In this document: one piece after another, positions 22,848-32,100 of the stretch
How the letters are laid out: every line of letters starts with the position of its first letter
How positions within the stretch are numbered: position 1 is the stretch's first letter
From: Candidatus Roseilinea sp.
Lineage (GTDB): Bacteria > Chloroflexota > Anaerolineae > J036 > Brachytrichaceae
Length of the DNA stretch: 64,000 nt
Direction: 5' to 3'
Assembly (NCBI GenBank): GCA_025055235.1
Contig: JANWYN010000109.1
Location: 1-64,000, forward strand
Made by a program: the position numbers and the translations under genes
The notes under the pieces: model-generated
The model's database searches: none
Seen by the model: only the letters and a program-made list of their open reading frames with translations
What the model was told of the DNA's origin: nothing

Positions 22848-24104
22848 TTAAACCAGCCCTAGCCAATACAGCGGATACAAATATTTTGCCGACTGCGCTG
22901 TGTAGCCGTAGGGCGTGAGCGCGAGGTTGACGAATGCGACGGCGCACAGCAACAGCACGCTGCGCAGCACCGGCGGCGCTTCCGGCCAGCCATGGCGGAT
23001 GCGCAGCCGGTTCCAGCCGTGCTCGATCACCAGCAGCAACCCTAGCCCAAAGCCCCACGCCGCGCCGAACAAGCTCACCGAGTGCCACAGCCCGCACGCC
23101 GTCATCGTCAACAACACGTTGCGCACCGGATGGCGACGATGCCCACCCAGCGATTGATACACATAGTCGTTCAGCCAGCGCGTGGTGGTGATGTTCCAGT
23201 TGCGCCAGAAATCGCGCATGCGGTTGATGCGCACCATCTTGAGCACTGGCGCGAAGTTCTCCGGCAGGGTGATGCCGTACAGGCTGGCCACGCCGATGCC
23301 CAGGTCTATGAACGCCGAGAAGCCGATGTAATAGGCAATCGCCGAGACGATGGCAGCGGCGAAGAGTTCGAGGAACGGCCGGCCGGCGGGGCTGAGCAGA
23401 ATCGTGTTCGGGTTGAACGTGACGAAGACAAGCGCCAAGAAGACGCCCTTGAACAACGCTTGCCCGATGCGGAAGATGCCCTTGCGCAGATGCGCGACCT
23501 CCAATCGCTCCGGTAAGTTCGTAAACTGCTCCGACCAGCCCTGGTAGCGGATGAGCGGCAGATGCACAAAGGTAGGGAAGAACAGGCACCACGCCGCATA
23601 GGTGAACGGATGCGGCGGCGCAACCGGCGCGCGCGGCGCCGTTTCGTTGGGCCATGGGCCGGCGCCGTAGTCCACGCTGAAGTGCACCATCCGAAGGAAG
23701 GTGAACGCTGCCGTGAGGCCGATAGTGGGCAGCACGTATCCCGGCGTCAACCCTGACCAATCCAGCCAGGGCGTGAACGTGAGCAAGCCGAACAACCCGT
23801 GCAGCGCGGCGTAGAGTGCGACGACGCCGGCGACGATCCACGTCCGAGGCACGCCACGACAGACGGCAAGGTAGACCAGTGCGCAGATCGCCCCCGTGAC
23901 GACCACAAGCATCGCCGGACGTTGATAGCCCAGCAGCACGATGGCGATGCTGATCGGAATGAGCGCCTTGGGCCGGTGCGCGTGCGGGATCAGCCAATAG
24001 ACGACCGCGCCGAGGCCGATGGCCGCCAGCGTGCGAAACGTCACCAGCACCTGTAGCGCGCTGGCGGCATACGGCAAGAACTGATCGAACGATGCCATGT
24101 TCAT
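22848..24104 (-). CDS. MBOAT-family membrane O-acyltransferase
   Basis: 418 residues, about ten hydrophobic segments. RDFWRNWNITTTRWLNDYVY and the catalytic His in LLTMTACGLWHS are the MBOAT signatures seen in DltB/AlgI-type proteins. Family knowledge: transfers acyl groups to polysaccharides, teichoic acids or lipids from a thioester donor. No partner esterase (AlgJ/AlgX) or dlt gene is adjacent, so the acceptor is unknown. It is divergent from the SerK-like gene, with the two start codons only 20 bp apart and overlapping -10-like boxes. Confidence 0.88.
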   Translation of the reverse strand: MNMASFDQFLPYAASALQVLVTFRTLAAIGLGAVVYWLIPHAHRPKALIPISIAIVLLGYQRPAMLVVVTGAICALVYLAVCRGVPRTWIVAGVVALYAALHGLFGLLTFTPWLDWSGLTPGYVLPTIGLTAAFTFLRMVHFSVDYGAGPWPNETAPRAPVAPPHPFTYAAWCLFFPTFVHLPLIRYQGWSEQFTNLPERLEVAHLRKGIFRIGQALFKGVFLALVFVTFNPNTILLSPAGRPFLELFAAAIVSAIAYYIGFSAFIDLGIGVASLYGITLPENFAPVLKMVRINRMRDFWRNWNITTTRWLNDYVYQSLGGHRRHPVRNVLLTMTACGLWHSVSLFGAAWGFGLGLLLVIEHGWNRLRIRHGWPEAPPVLRSVLLLCAVAFVNLALTPYGYTAQSAKYLYPLYWLGLV

Positions 24105-24111
24105 AGCTGCT

Positions 24112-24120
24112 TACAATCTA
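24112..24120. promoter_or_regulatory. Overlapping divergent -10 boxes
   Basis: Plus strand TACAAT (24112-24117) ends 7 nt before the ATG at 24125. Minus strand TAGATT (24120-24115) ends 10 nt before the MBOAT ATG at 24104. The two boxes share three base pairs, so the two promoters probably exclude each other. Confidence 0.45.
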
Positions 24121-24124
24121 GTCT

Positions 24125-24949
24125 ATGCAACTTCCCGACCTACGCATCTTGCCGCTCGACCTGCTCATACCGCACGAGCGCACCGATCCACGCCGCGTCA
24201 ACCCACTGCTCGCGCGCATTCGCGACGAAGCCGTGCTGCGCAACCCGCCGATCGTCGCGCCGTTTGGCAACGGCGACAAACAGTTCGTCGTGCTCGATGG
24301 CGCGAACCGCATCACGGCCATGCGCGCGCTCGGTGTGCCGCATGTGCTCGTACAGGTGGTGGACTACAGCCAAGTGCAGTTGTTCGTATGGCATCATGCC
24401 ATCACCCAGTGCAGCATGGAGGAGCTGCTGGCGCAGGTGCGCAGCATCTCCGGGCTGCGCATTTGCGAAGGCGACTTGACCCATGCGCGCGCCTTGCTGG
24501 CGCGCCGCGAGGCGCTGGCTTTTATCTCGTGTGACTACACCCACAAGGCCGACATCCTGTGCGGCGGCGGCGACGTGCGCGAGCGCACCGAGCTGCTCAA
24601 TCAGCTGGTGGACGTTTACGAGGGCTGCGCCAAAGTGCAGCGCACCACCAGCGACAACTTGCGCGAAGTGCGGCAGTCCTTCCCTGACGCCAGCGCAGTG
24701 GTGGTCTTCCCGCGCTACGAGCCGGCCGAGATCATCGAGCTGACGCGCACCGGCGTGAGGTTGCCCGCCGGCATCACGCGCCACGTGCTACCGCTGCGCG
24801 CGCTGCGCGTGAATTACCCGATGGCGATCCTGTGCAGCGACATGCCGCTGGCGCAGAAGCAAGGCCATCTAAGCGAGTGGATTCACGAGTGCATCATGAA
24901 CCGGCGCGTGCGAACCTACGTCGAACCGACGGTGTTGTTTGACGAGTGA
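24125..24949 (+). CDS. ParB/sulfiredoxin-fold protein, SerK/SbnI-like (possible free-serine kinase)
   Basis: 274 residues. The N-terminal ParB-like fold carries LPLDLLIPHERTDPRR, NPPIVAPFGNGDKQFVVLDG and ANRITAMRALGVPHVLVQVV. The pattern matches SbnI/SerK proteins, shown in some organisms to phosphorylate free L-serine using ATP or ADP. A DNA-binding role of classical ParB is less likely: no HTH is evident and no parA is nearby. Start ATG 24125 is 7 nt after a TACAAT box. Specific substrate is inferred from family resemblance only. Confidence 0.7.
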   Translation: MQLPDLRILPLDLLIPHERTDPRRVNPLLARIRDEAVLRNPPIVAPFGNGDKQFVVLDGANRITAMRALGVPHVLVQVVDYSQVQLFVWHHAITQCSMEELLAQVRSISGLRICEGDLTHARALLARREALAFISCDYTHKADILCGGGDVRERTELLNQLVDVYEGCAKVQRTTSDNLREVRQSFPDASAVVVFPRYEPAEIIELTRTGVRLPAGITRHVLPLRALRVNYPMAILCSDMPLAQKQGHLSEWIHECIMNRRVRTYVEPTVLFDE

Positions 24950-24950
24950 A

Positions 24951-25047
24951 CAGGTCGTCAGGTCATTGGGTCGCCAGGTCGTCAGGTCGTCAAGTCATCA
25001 ATCATCACTCATCAATCATCACTCATCAATCATTCATCGGTCGTCAG
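24951..25047. repeat. 8-bp then 7-bp period repeat tract, intergenic
   Basis: Begins right after the stop at 24949. First half: octamers CAGGTCGT/CAGGTCAT. Second half: heptamers ATCAATC/ATCACTC. The switch of period inside one tract is clear. Confidence 0.85.
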
Positions 25048-25061
25048 TCGCTGAGCATTGG

Positions 25062-25067
25062 TACAAT
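25062..25067 (+). promoter_or_regulatory. TACAAT -10 box of the LysM-M23 gene
   Basis: TACAAT ends 12 nt before the GTG at 25080, at the end of the repeat tract. Consistent with a very short or absent leader. Confidence 0.45.
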
Positions 25068-25079
25068 CTGTGCGTCATC

Positions 25080-26480
25080 GTGTCCACAGTCCGGCCTTCG
25101 TTGAACGATCTTGCCCGTGGTGCTGTCGCCGCGCTGTTATCGGCGGCACTTTCGCTGCCATCGCTCTCGCTTTCAGCTTCCTACGCACAAGACCAACCGC
25201 CGGCTGTGCCGGCTGCGTCGCCCACCCCTGACCCGAACGCGCCGCCTCAACCGCCGGTCGAAGCCCAACCCGCCGAGCTGCCCACGGCGGTGATCGAAGT
25301 CGTGGCGACGCCAGAACCGACGGAAACGCCCATCCCGCTGCCGCGCAGCAACGATCCGCTGGTGCGCTTCGTCCAGGTGGGCGAGACGCTGAACAGCCTC
25401 GCTGCGCAGTCCGGTTTCTCGGCCAGTGACCTCGCCCTGCGCAACAGGCTTACCAATCCACACTTGCTGCTGGTCGGCCAGCAGATTCGCATGCCGGCGG
25501 CGCCGTCGAACAACATTCAGTTGTATCGCGTGTCGGCCGGCGACACGTTGGTGAGCATTGCGGCGCAGTATGGCGTCTCGCCTCATGCCCTGCGCCGCAC
25601 CAACGATCTGCCGTGCAGCGCGTGCTTGGTGTTCGGCCAAATATTGCGCGTGCCGCAGACCGGCGTAGCCAGCAACCTGCCGGAACCGTTCAAGCGCATC
25701 GAGGTCTTGCCCGTCGTGCCGCGCCAGGGCGAAGTGATCGTCGTGCGCGTCGCCGCGCGCGCCCCGCTGCAACAGATCACCGGCATGCTGGCCGACCGGC
25801 CGCTGCGCTTCGCCCAGAAAAACGGCGAATACATCGCGCTGAGCGGCGTGTCGGCGCTGCAGGAGCCGGGGGTTTATCCAATCGCCATCCGCGCCATCAC
25901 ACAGAACGGCCTGGCCAGCGTGGTGCAAGGCCGGCTGCAAGTAGGCGCCGGACGCTTCGGTTATGAGAACCTCAGCCTCAGCGCAAAGTTGATGCCGCTG
26001 CTCGAACCTCAGGTCAACCAGGAGGAGCGGGCCGAACTCGACGCGATCTTCAGCGACTTTTCGGGCACGCAGTGGTGGCAAGGGCCGCTGCAATGGCCGA
26101 TCAAGAGCAAGATTGTGTCGTACTACGGCACACGGCGCAACTTCAACCGCGGCAAGCTGAACACCTTCCACAGCGGCATAGACCTATCGGCGCGCGTCGG
26201 CACGCCGGTCAAGGCGGCTGCGCCCGGGCGCGTCACGGCTGCACAGGCGTTTCCAATTCGTGGCAATGCCATCATCCTGGATCACGGTCGCGGCGTGTTC
26301 ACCGTGTATTGCCACCTGTCGAAGTTCGAGGTCGAGGTGGGCCAGATCGTCAACGCCGGCGACGTGATCGGCTACACCGGCAACACCGGTCGCAGCCTGG
26401 GCCCGCATTTACATTTCGAGCTGGCCGTCGGTGGCGTGACCGTCAACCCGCTTGCTTGGCTGGAACGCGAGCTGCCCTGA
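25080..26480 (+). CDS. Secreted LysM - M23 peptidoglycan endopeptidase
   Basis: 466 residues from GTG 25080; the longer frame from 24939 would translate the repeat tract and is not supported. N-terminal signal peptide (AALLSAALSLPSLSLSASYA), a Pro-rich linker, LysM 1 (FVQVGETLNSLAAQSGFSAS), LysM 2 (YRVSAGDTLVSIAAQYGVSP), a beta-rich region and a C-terminal M23 LytM domain with zinc ligands H and D in FHSGIDLS and HLHFEL. Family knowledge: hydrolyses peptidoglycan cross-links or acts as an amidase activator. Located two bases before proS; co-transcription with it is likely. Confidence 0.9.
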   Translation: MSTVRPSLNDLARGAVAALLSAALSLPSLSLSASYAQDQPPAVPAASPTPDPNAPPQPPVEAQPAELPTAVIEVVATPEPTETPIPLPRSNDPLVRFVQVGETLNSLAAQSGFSASDLALRNRLTNPHLLLVGQQIRMPAAPSNNIQLYRVSAGDTLVSIAAQYGVSPHALRRTNDLPCSACLVFGQILRVPQTGVASNLPEPFKRIEVLPVVPRQGEVIVVRVAARAPLQQITGMLADRPLRFAQKNGEYIALSGVSALQEPGVYPIAIRAITQNGLASVVQGRLQVGAGRFGYENLSLSAKLMPLLEPQVNQEERAELDAIFSDFSGTQWWQGPLQWPIKSKIVSYYGTRRNFNRGKLNTFHSGIDLSARVGTPVKAAAPGRVTAAQAFPIRGNAIILDHGRGVFTVYCHLSKFEVEVGQIVNAGDVIGYTGNTGRSLGPHLHFELAVGGVTVNPLAWLERELP

Positions 26481-26481
26481 C

Positions 26482-28239
26482 ATGCGCCTGTCGTCCCTCT
26501 TCGGCGTCACGCTGCGCGAAGCGCCCGCCGGCGTCGAGTCCGCGAGCCACCAGTTGCTGTTACGCGCCGGCTTCGTCCGTCCGATCGGCACGGGTCTCTT
26601 CGCCTACCTGCCGCTCGCCCGTCGCGCGCTGGTCAAGATCGAGCATGTGCTGCGCGAGGAGCTGAGCGCCATCGGCGGCCAAGAGATGCAGTTGCCGGTC
26701 GTGCTGCCTGCCGAACTTGCAGGCGCAGCCGGCGCCGAGGCGGCGCGCTTCACAGATCGCAAAGCGCGCGACCTGGCGCTGGCCGCATCGTGGGAAGCCG
26801 CGATCGCCGAGGTCGTCAGGAGCGAGATCCGGTCGCATCGCCAACTGCCGCAGTTGGTGTTTCACGTTCAGTCGCAGTTCCGCGACGAGCTGCGCCCGCG
26901 CGCCGGCCTGCTCAACGCGCGCGAGTTCACGGCGCTGCAAGCGTTCGCGTTGGCCGCCGACGACGCCGGCATGCAGGCGCAGTACGGCGCGCTGCGCGAG
27001 GCGTGGCTGCGTGCCTTCCGGCGTTGCGCGCTGCCGGTCATCATGGTTGAGGCCGGCATGGGCGATGCCGTCGCGCATCGCTTCGTGTATCTCACGCCGG
27101 AGGGCGAAGACGAGATCGTCGCGTGCGACGCGTGTGGTTACGCCGCCGACCGGCGCGCAGCAACCTTTCGCAAGCCGCTGGGCAACGCCGAGCCGCTCCG
27201 GCCGATTGAGAAGGTCGCCACGCCTGACGCCAAGACGATCGAAGCGCTGGCGCGCTTCCTCGCCATCCCGCGGCGCAAGACGGCCAAGGCGGTCTTCCTC
27301 GTGGCGACAGACGATGCAGCCGAAGGCCGGCAAGCACGCTTTGTCTTCGTCGTGATTCGCGGCGACATGGAGGTGAACACGGCCAAGCTGGCCGCTGCGC
27401 TCGGCACGACCGACCTGCGGCCGGCGACCGACGACGAGATTCGCGCCGCCGGCGCGGAGCCGGGCTATGCGTCACCTGTCGGGTTAGCCGAGCAGATTCA
27501 CCGCTCGCCGTTGCCGGTGGTAGTCGTCGTGGACGACGCCGTGCCGGCCTCGCCCAACCTGGTCGCCGGCGCAAACGTGCCTGGCTATCACTTGTTGAAT
27601 ACGAACTACGGCCGGGACTACACCGCCCACATTGTGGCCGACATCGCTGCTGCCGGCGAGGGCGATGCCTGCCCGCGATGCGGCGCGCCGCTGCGCTTGA
27701 CCCAAGGCGTGGCTGTCGGTCGTATGCGCTGGCTCAGCGCATCGTATGCCGAAGCGATGCGCCTGGCATATCGCACTGCCGATGGCGCATCGCGGCCGGT
27801 GATGATGGCGAGCGCGGGCGTCGGCGTCAGCCGGCTGCTGGCGTGCATCGCCGAGGCGCACCACGACGACAACGGGCTGATCTGGCCGCCGAGCGTCGCG
27901 CCGTACGGGGTGCATCTGGTGGCGCTGGCCGGCCGGGATGGCGACGCACTCGCCAAGGCCGAGGCGCTCTATCGCGACTTGCAACGCGCAGGGATCGAAG
28001 TGCTCTTCGACGACCGCGCCGAGTCGCCCGGCGTGAAGTTCGCCGACGCCGACCTGATCGGCCTGCCGTTGCGCGTCACCGTTGCGCCGAAGTCGCTGGC
28101 TGCCGGCGGCGTGGAATTCAAGCGCCGCGATGCCGAAGCGCGGGAGATCGTGCCGCTCGGCGATGCGGTCGAGCACGCGCGGCGCATGCTCGATCAAATG
28201 GCTGCCGAGGTCGAAGCCGGCGCGTGGCACGCGCTGTAA
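26482..28239 (+). CDS. proS: Prolyl-tRNA synthetase (bacterial type with INS editing domain), divergent
   Basis: 585 residues from ATG 26482. Class II core: RRALVKIEHVLREELSAIG, motif 2 FRDELRPRAGL, motif 3 GVGVSRLLACIAEAHHDDNG, then the anticodon domain. The YbaK-like editing insertion is present (RRKTAKAVFLV, VFVVIRGDMEVNTAKL). Divergences: the proline-binding T-x-E loop reads S-W-E, its following Glu is Ala, and the usual FLMKDAYSF after motif 2 reads FTALQAFAL. It is followed 11 nt after the stop by a GGTCAGACC hairpin. Prolyl-tRNA synthetase is the best call; reduced activity or a second proS elsewhere is possible. Confidence 0.85.
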   Translation: MRLSSLFGVTLREAPAGVESASHQLLLRAGFVRPIGTGLFAYLPLARRALVKIEHVLREELSAIGGQEMQLPVVLPAELAGAAGAEAARFTDRKARDLALAASWEAAIAEVVRSEIRSHRQLPQLVFHVQSQFRDELRPRAGLLNAREFTALQAFALAADDAGMQAQYGALREAWLRAFRRCALPVIMVEAGMGDAVAHRFVYLTPEGEDEIVACDACGYAADRRAATFRKPLGNAEPLRPIEKVATPDAKTIEALARFLAIPRRKTAKAVFLVATDDAAEGRQARFVFVVIRGDMEVNTAKLAAALGTTDLRPATDDEIRAAGAEPGYASPVGLAEQIHRSPLPVVVVVDDAVPASPNLVAGANVPGYHLLNTNYGRDYTAHIVADIAAAGEGDACPRCGAPLRLTQGVAVGRMRWLSASYAEAMRLAYRTADGASRPVMMASAGVGVSRLLACIAEAHHDDNGLIWPPSVAPYGVHLVALAGRDGDALAKAEALYRDLQRAGIEVLFDDRAESPGVKFADADLIGLPLRVTVAPKSLAAGGVEFKRRDAEAREIVPLGDAVEHARRMLDQMAAEVEAGAWHAL

Positions 28240-28250
28240 AAACATGCTAC

Positions 28251-28267
28251 GACAGGTCAGACCTGTC
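28251..28267. terminator. GGTCAGACC-type hairpin, copy 1, just after proS
   Basis: A perfect 17-nt palindrome GACAGGTC-A-GACCTGTC starting 11 nt after the proS stop. Shares its core with the hairpins at 29089-29115 and 56394-56426. No strong U-tract follows, so termination or 3'-end protection are both possible. Confidence 0.6.
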
Positions 28268-28281
28268 TTCAGCGCAATTCG

Positions 28282-28623
28282 CTACTCCCCAGAAATCTCG
28301 ACCAAGTCCTCGCTCGCGTTAAGCAGCGCAATCACAGTCGGCAGCTCTTTTGTCAGCACCTGCTTGAGGCGATTGTTCGAGGTGTTGCCGCACGTCACCC
28401 AGATGATTTTGGGCGGTGCACCGAGTTGCTCCTGCAACTCGACGAAGTCACCATCTTTTGTCATCACTGTCGCTGATGCCGTTCGTGCGGCGAAGAAGAT
28501 AACAGTGTCGGTCGCATCTCTCAACCCCAAGTCGCGAACGGCGGTAGCTTCGATGCCGGGGAGGTTAAGTGAAATCCATGTCGCTATTGCAGGCGATAAC
28601 CGCGCGTCAACCCATAGTTTCAT
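28282..28623 (-). CDS. DUF5615 PIN-like toxin candidate
   Basis: 113 residues of the DUF5615/Mut7-C-like PIN fold: KLWVDARLSPAIATWI at the N-terminus, acidic residues in RDATDTVIFFAA and VMTKDGDFVELQ, and WVTCGNTSNNRL. Family knowledge: such proteins are paired with DUF433 partners and are predicted RNase toxins. Its ATG overlaps the DUF433 stop (ATGA, 28620-28623), the normal arrangement. Nuclease activity is predicted and not demonstrated here. Confidence 0.85.
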   Translation of the reverse strand: MKLWVDARLSPAIATWISLNLPGIEATAVRDLGLRDATDTVIFFAARTASATVMTKDGDFVELQEQLGAPPKIIWVTCGNTSNNRLKQVLTKELPTVIALLNASEDLVEISGE

Positions 28624-28850
28624 GAGGCGACAAGAATTGGATGGTCGAGACGACGGGCGGCAAATCGGGCAACGGCTTGTATGTCCTCAATCTCAAGATC
28701 GGGGAGCTCCTCGAGAATCTCGGCGGGGGTGAGACCGGCGGCGAGCAAATCCAACACGTCAACGACCCGAATTCGCATGCCACGAATGCACGGCCGTCCA
28801 CCACACTGCTCGGGATTCACAGTGATTCTCTCAGTCAGATTTGTCTGCAT
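28620..28850 (-). CDS. DUF433 antitoxin candidate
   Basis: 76 residues, a complete DUF433 domain: ITVNPEQCGGRPCIRGMRI, VVDVLDLLAAGLTPAEIL, ELPDLEIEDIQAVARFAA. Family knowledge: VapB-like partner of DUF5615 toxins with a small winged-helix-like fold; probably autoregulates the pair. An AAGAGGTAAGGA stretch before the ATG could serve as ribosome-binding site. The gap up to 29125 holds a GAAACCCGGTTTC palindrome (29026-29038), a repeat-like element, and the hairpin at 29089. Confidence 0.88.
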   Translation of the reverse strand: MQTNLTERITVNPEQCGGRPCIRGMRIRVVDVLDLLAAGLTPAEILEELPDLEIEDIQAVARFAARRLDHPILVAS

Positions 28851-29088
28851 CGTCCTTACCTCTTACGAAGCAATGGTCTGCGCGCCGATATCGCCGTCGA
28901 AGTTCTAATTGCTCAGCGAGCGCACTTTTTATAGGCCACTGCGGGCTTTGCCGATGAGCAATTATAGGTTCCGTAGGTGAATCCGGAGTCTCTTTGCCGG
29001 AAACCCACTTCGTGCGTTTCTCGAAGAAACCCGGTTTCTCGTTTCCAATGAGTTGGAGGAGGCGCTATGGTGCGCCTCTGGAAAGACG

Positions 29089-29115
29089 GGTCAGACCGCT
29101 TCGAGCGGTCTGACC
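29089..29115. terminator. GGTCAGACC-type hairpin, copy 2, just after the alpha-2-macroglobulin gene
   Basis: Perfect 12-bp arms GGTCAGACCGCT / AGCGGTCTGACC with a 3-nt loop, ending 10 nt past the stop codon (29126) of the minus-strand gene. Nearly identical to 56394-56426. Confidence 0.65.
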
Positions 29116-29125
29116 TGTTCATAGG

Positions 29126-32100
29126 CTAACGCTCAATCGTGAACGCCGCCCCGTCGCTCCGCCCGAACACCTCGGGGAAGTAAGTCTGCTCGGCCGACGC
29201 CGGCATTACCTTGAACTGGCCGGCGATGCTGGGCCGGATGACGTAGGTGTATTCGTACGTGCCGGCGGGCAGGTAGCTGGCGAAGACGGCCACGCGGTCG
29301 TCATAGATCTCCCGGTGGTTGAAGTACCACCAGCCCCAGCCGCCCTTGCCGCCGAAGATAGGGATGACCGGCTCGTCGCCCAGGTTCAGCGTCTGGCTGG
29401 TCTTCAACGAGGTGTCCACCGCTTCTGCGCCGCTCGGCAGCGGGTCGGTGATGCGCAAGTAATACAGCTCGCTCGGCGCGACGATGGTCAAACGCACGCG
29501 CACGTTCTGCCCGATCTTCGCGCCGTTGATGGCCGGGCACGGCTTGTCCGGCGCCGGCGCGCAGTCGGCCAGCTCGTACTTGCGCGCGATCACGATACCG
29601 CGGTTGATGGCCGGCGCGGCGTCCGCGGGCAGATAGGCGCGCAGGTGCGCGGTGTAGTACAGCCGGCCCTCGCCCGCGCCGCGCTCGAAGGCCAGCTCGT
29701 TGGCCTGCGTCCGCAACAGGTTCGCGACGGCGACCACCGCTTCCGCCGACTCGCCCTGCGGATTGGCCTGGCCGCGCAGCAGGCTCTGGTCGTTCAACGT
29801 GACGCGCCAGTCGAACGCGCTGCGGCGCTCATCGGTCGCTCGGATCCATTCGGCGAAGGCGACGATGGCCCAAGCAGTCTCTTGGGTGGTGGACCAGCCA
29901 CTGCCGGTGCGCGCCGCCATCAACCATCGCACGGCATTGGGCGCGAACGCGCTGCGCGGGTCGAGCCGCGCCAGCGCCGCCAGCACGATGCCTGTGCTGC
30001 GGGTGTCGCTGCTCCAGTTGGCCCAGTCGCGCTCGCGTTCCTGCCACGATACGCCGGTCGCGCTGGGGATCGCCGCCGCCTGAATGTCGGCCAACAGCGT
30101 CTTGATGCGCGAGTCGCCCGGGTTGATCCTGTCCAGCGCCATGGCCAGCAGCGCCCGGCCGTAATGGCTGAGCTTGGCGCGGTTCTCGTAGAGCGCGCCC
30201 AGCCGGCCACTGTCACCGCGCCCGGCCTCAGTCTGCACGAACAAGATGTAGGCTTGGCGATTGGCTGCGGTCGCGTCGGCCAGCGCGCTCGGCGGCTTGA
30301 GCTGCTCACTCAGGTAGTTGAGCGCGCGGTTCAGCGCGCCCTCGTCCACCGGGAAGCCGGCCTGCTGCGCGCGCGCCATGGCCCACACGACGTGGGCGCT
30401 GACCATCGGGTCACTAGGGCTGCTGATCCACCAGCCCCAGCCGCCGTCGCTGTGCTGCTGGCCGTATAGGCGCTGCAGCGCTGCGGCAGCATCGTAGGCG
30501 GCTGTGACACCGGCCTGCACCAGCGCCAGGTTGACGATGATGCGCGAGGCGGTCCATTCGGCGCTCTCGTAGGGATAGGCCTCCAGCGCCTGCACGCCCT
30601 TCGCTGCCGCGACACCCAAGCCGGTATCCACGCGCACGGTTAGATCGCCCCGGCCGGTGTCGAGCCGCGGCGGCAGGGCGATCAGCTCGAGCTTGCGCCC
30701 CGGCTCGCCCAGGTCGCCCGCCGTGCCAACCGTCTCCGGCGCGGAATAGCGCAGGATCGGGATGCCGTTCGGCGCGCCCAACAGTCCGGGCTGCGCGCTA
30801 TCTTGCAGGCCGCCGCCGGCCACCGTCATCGTGATCTCCGACGAGGCCACCGCGCCGGTCGCGGGCTCTTGCACGGTCACCGTCCAGTCCACGCGCGTCG
30901 TGCTGCCGGCCTTTACGTTGACCTGCTGGATGGCGTCCCCGCCGATCAGCGTGAGGCCGGTGGAGGCGAGGGCGACCTGCACATCCAGATCGGCCGCGGT
31001 GTTGTTGTTCACCACCGCGCCGATGGTGACCGTGTCGCCGGCAACGAAGAAGCGCGGGGTGACCGGCCGCACCAACAGCGGTTTAGTGGAGACGACCTCG
31101 TTGGTCGCCTCGCCCACGCGCGTGTCGGGCGTAATGGCGCGCGCGGTCATCCGCCAGGTGGTCAGATTATCGGGCAGGATGATCTGCACGCGCGCCCGGC
31201 CATCGGCGCCGGTCTGCACCACGGCGTTCCAGTAAGCCGTGTCTTTGAAGTTGCGACGGGTGAATTGCACATCGGCGAGCGCTTCGCCGCCTCCACCGCC
31301 GCCCTTGGCCTCTGCCGAGAGGAGTCTCGAGGTGATGCGATCCACGTTCACGCTGAGCGTGCTGGACGTGCGCACGCTGAGCGGGCGCCGGCCGTAGAAG
31401 GCGTCGAGGATCGGCTCCACGTTTGGATCGGCCAGGCTGAGCACGGCTTTGTCCACCAGCGCCAGCGACAGTTCGGCTTGCACGGGGTTGCCGGCGGCGT
31501 CGGTCACGCGGATGTCGTAGGTGGCCGTGTCGCGCGGGGCGTATTGCGCCCGGTCGGGCGTGATCTCGATGTTGAGGGCAAACTGCGCGGGATCCACCTC
31601 AAACTGGGTGTAGCCCAGCCGGTAGGCCGGCACGGGGTTGTCGCTGCTCACACCCTGAACGATGAGCACCGAGACATAGACGTTCGGCGCGAAGCTCGGC
31701 TCGATGGGGATGTCGAGCACGTCGCTATTGCTGCGCAGGGTGATCGTCTTGCGCTGGAGGAAGCCACCGCGCTCGATGGTGAGCAGCGCAGTGGTCGCGC
31801 CCTGGAAGGGCGACGGCACCAGCACGCGGGCCGTCTCGCCCACCTGGTAGCTGCGCTTGTCGGCCTTCAGCTCGATGCGGTCGTTGTTCTCCACCCGCCA
31901 GGCCACGTATTCGCCGGCCGACGAGACGTAGACCGACGTGCCGGCCGCCACGGCAGGCTCCGTGCCGGCGGGGCCGGCAGCGACGATGTGATACTCGCCG
32001 CCCTCCTGCGGCCGGAAGCCGGCCAGCGCTTTGCCGTCGGCGTCGGTCGTGATGGTGATCGAGAACACCTCGGTATCGCTGGGCACGGAGGAGTAGTACA

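Noticed and set aside
22747-23997. Upstream half of the 1201-codon frame ending in diol dehydratase
   Set aside because: It is an antisense-like shadow frame of the MBOAT gene on the same strand in another phase; the dehydratase begins at ATG 22746 with its normal N-terminus.
24951-25047. CRISPR-like array
   Set aside because: Units are 7-8 bp and contiguous with no spacers; no cas genes are present.
24939-25079. N-terminal extension of the LysM-M23 protein from 24939
   Set aside because: It translates the octamer/heptamer repeat tract and hides the signal peptide; the GTG at 25080 gives a proper signal sequence and follows a -10 box.
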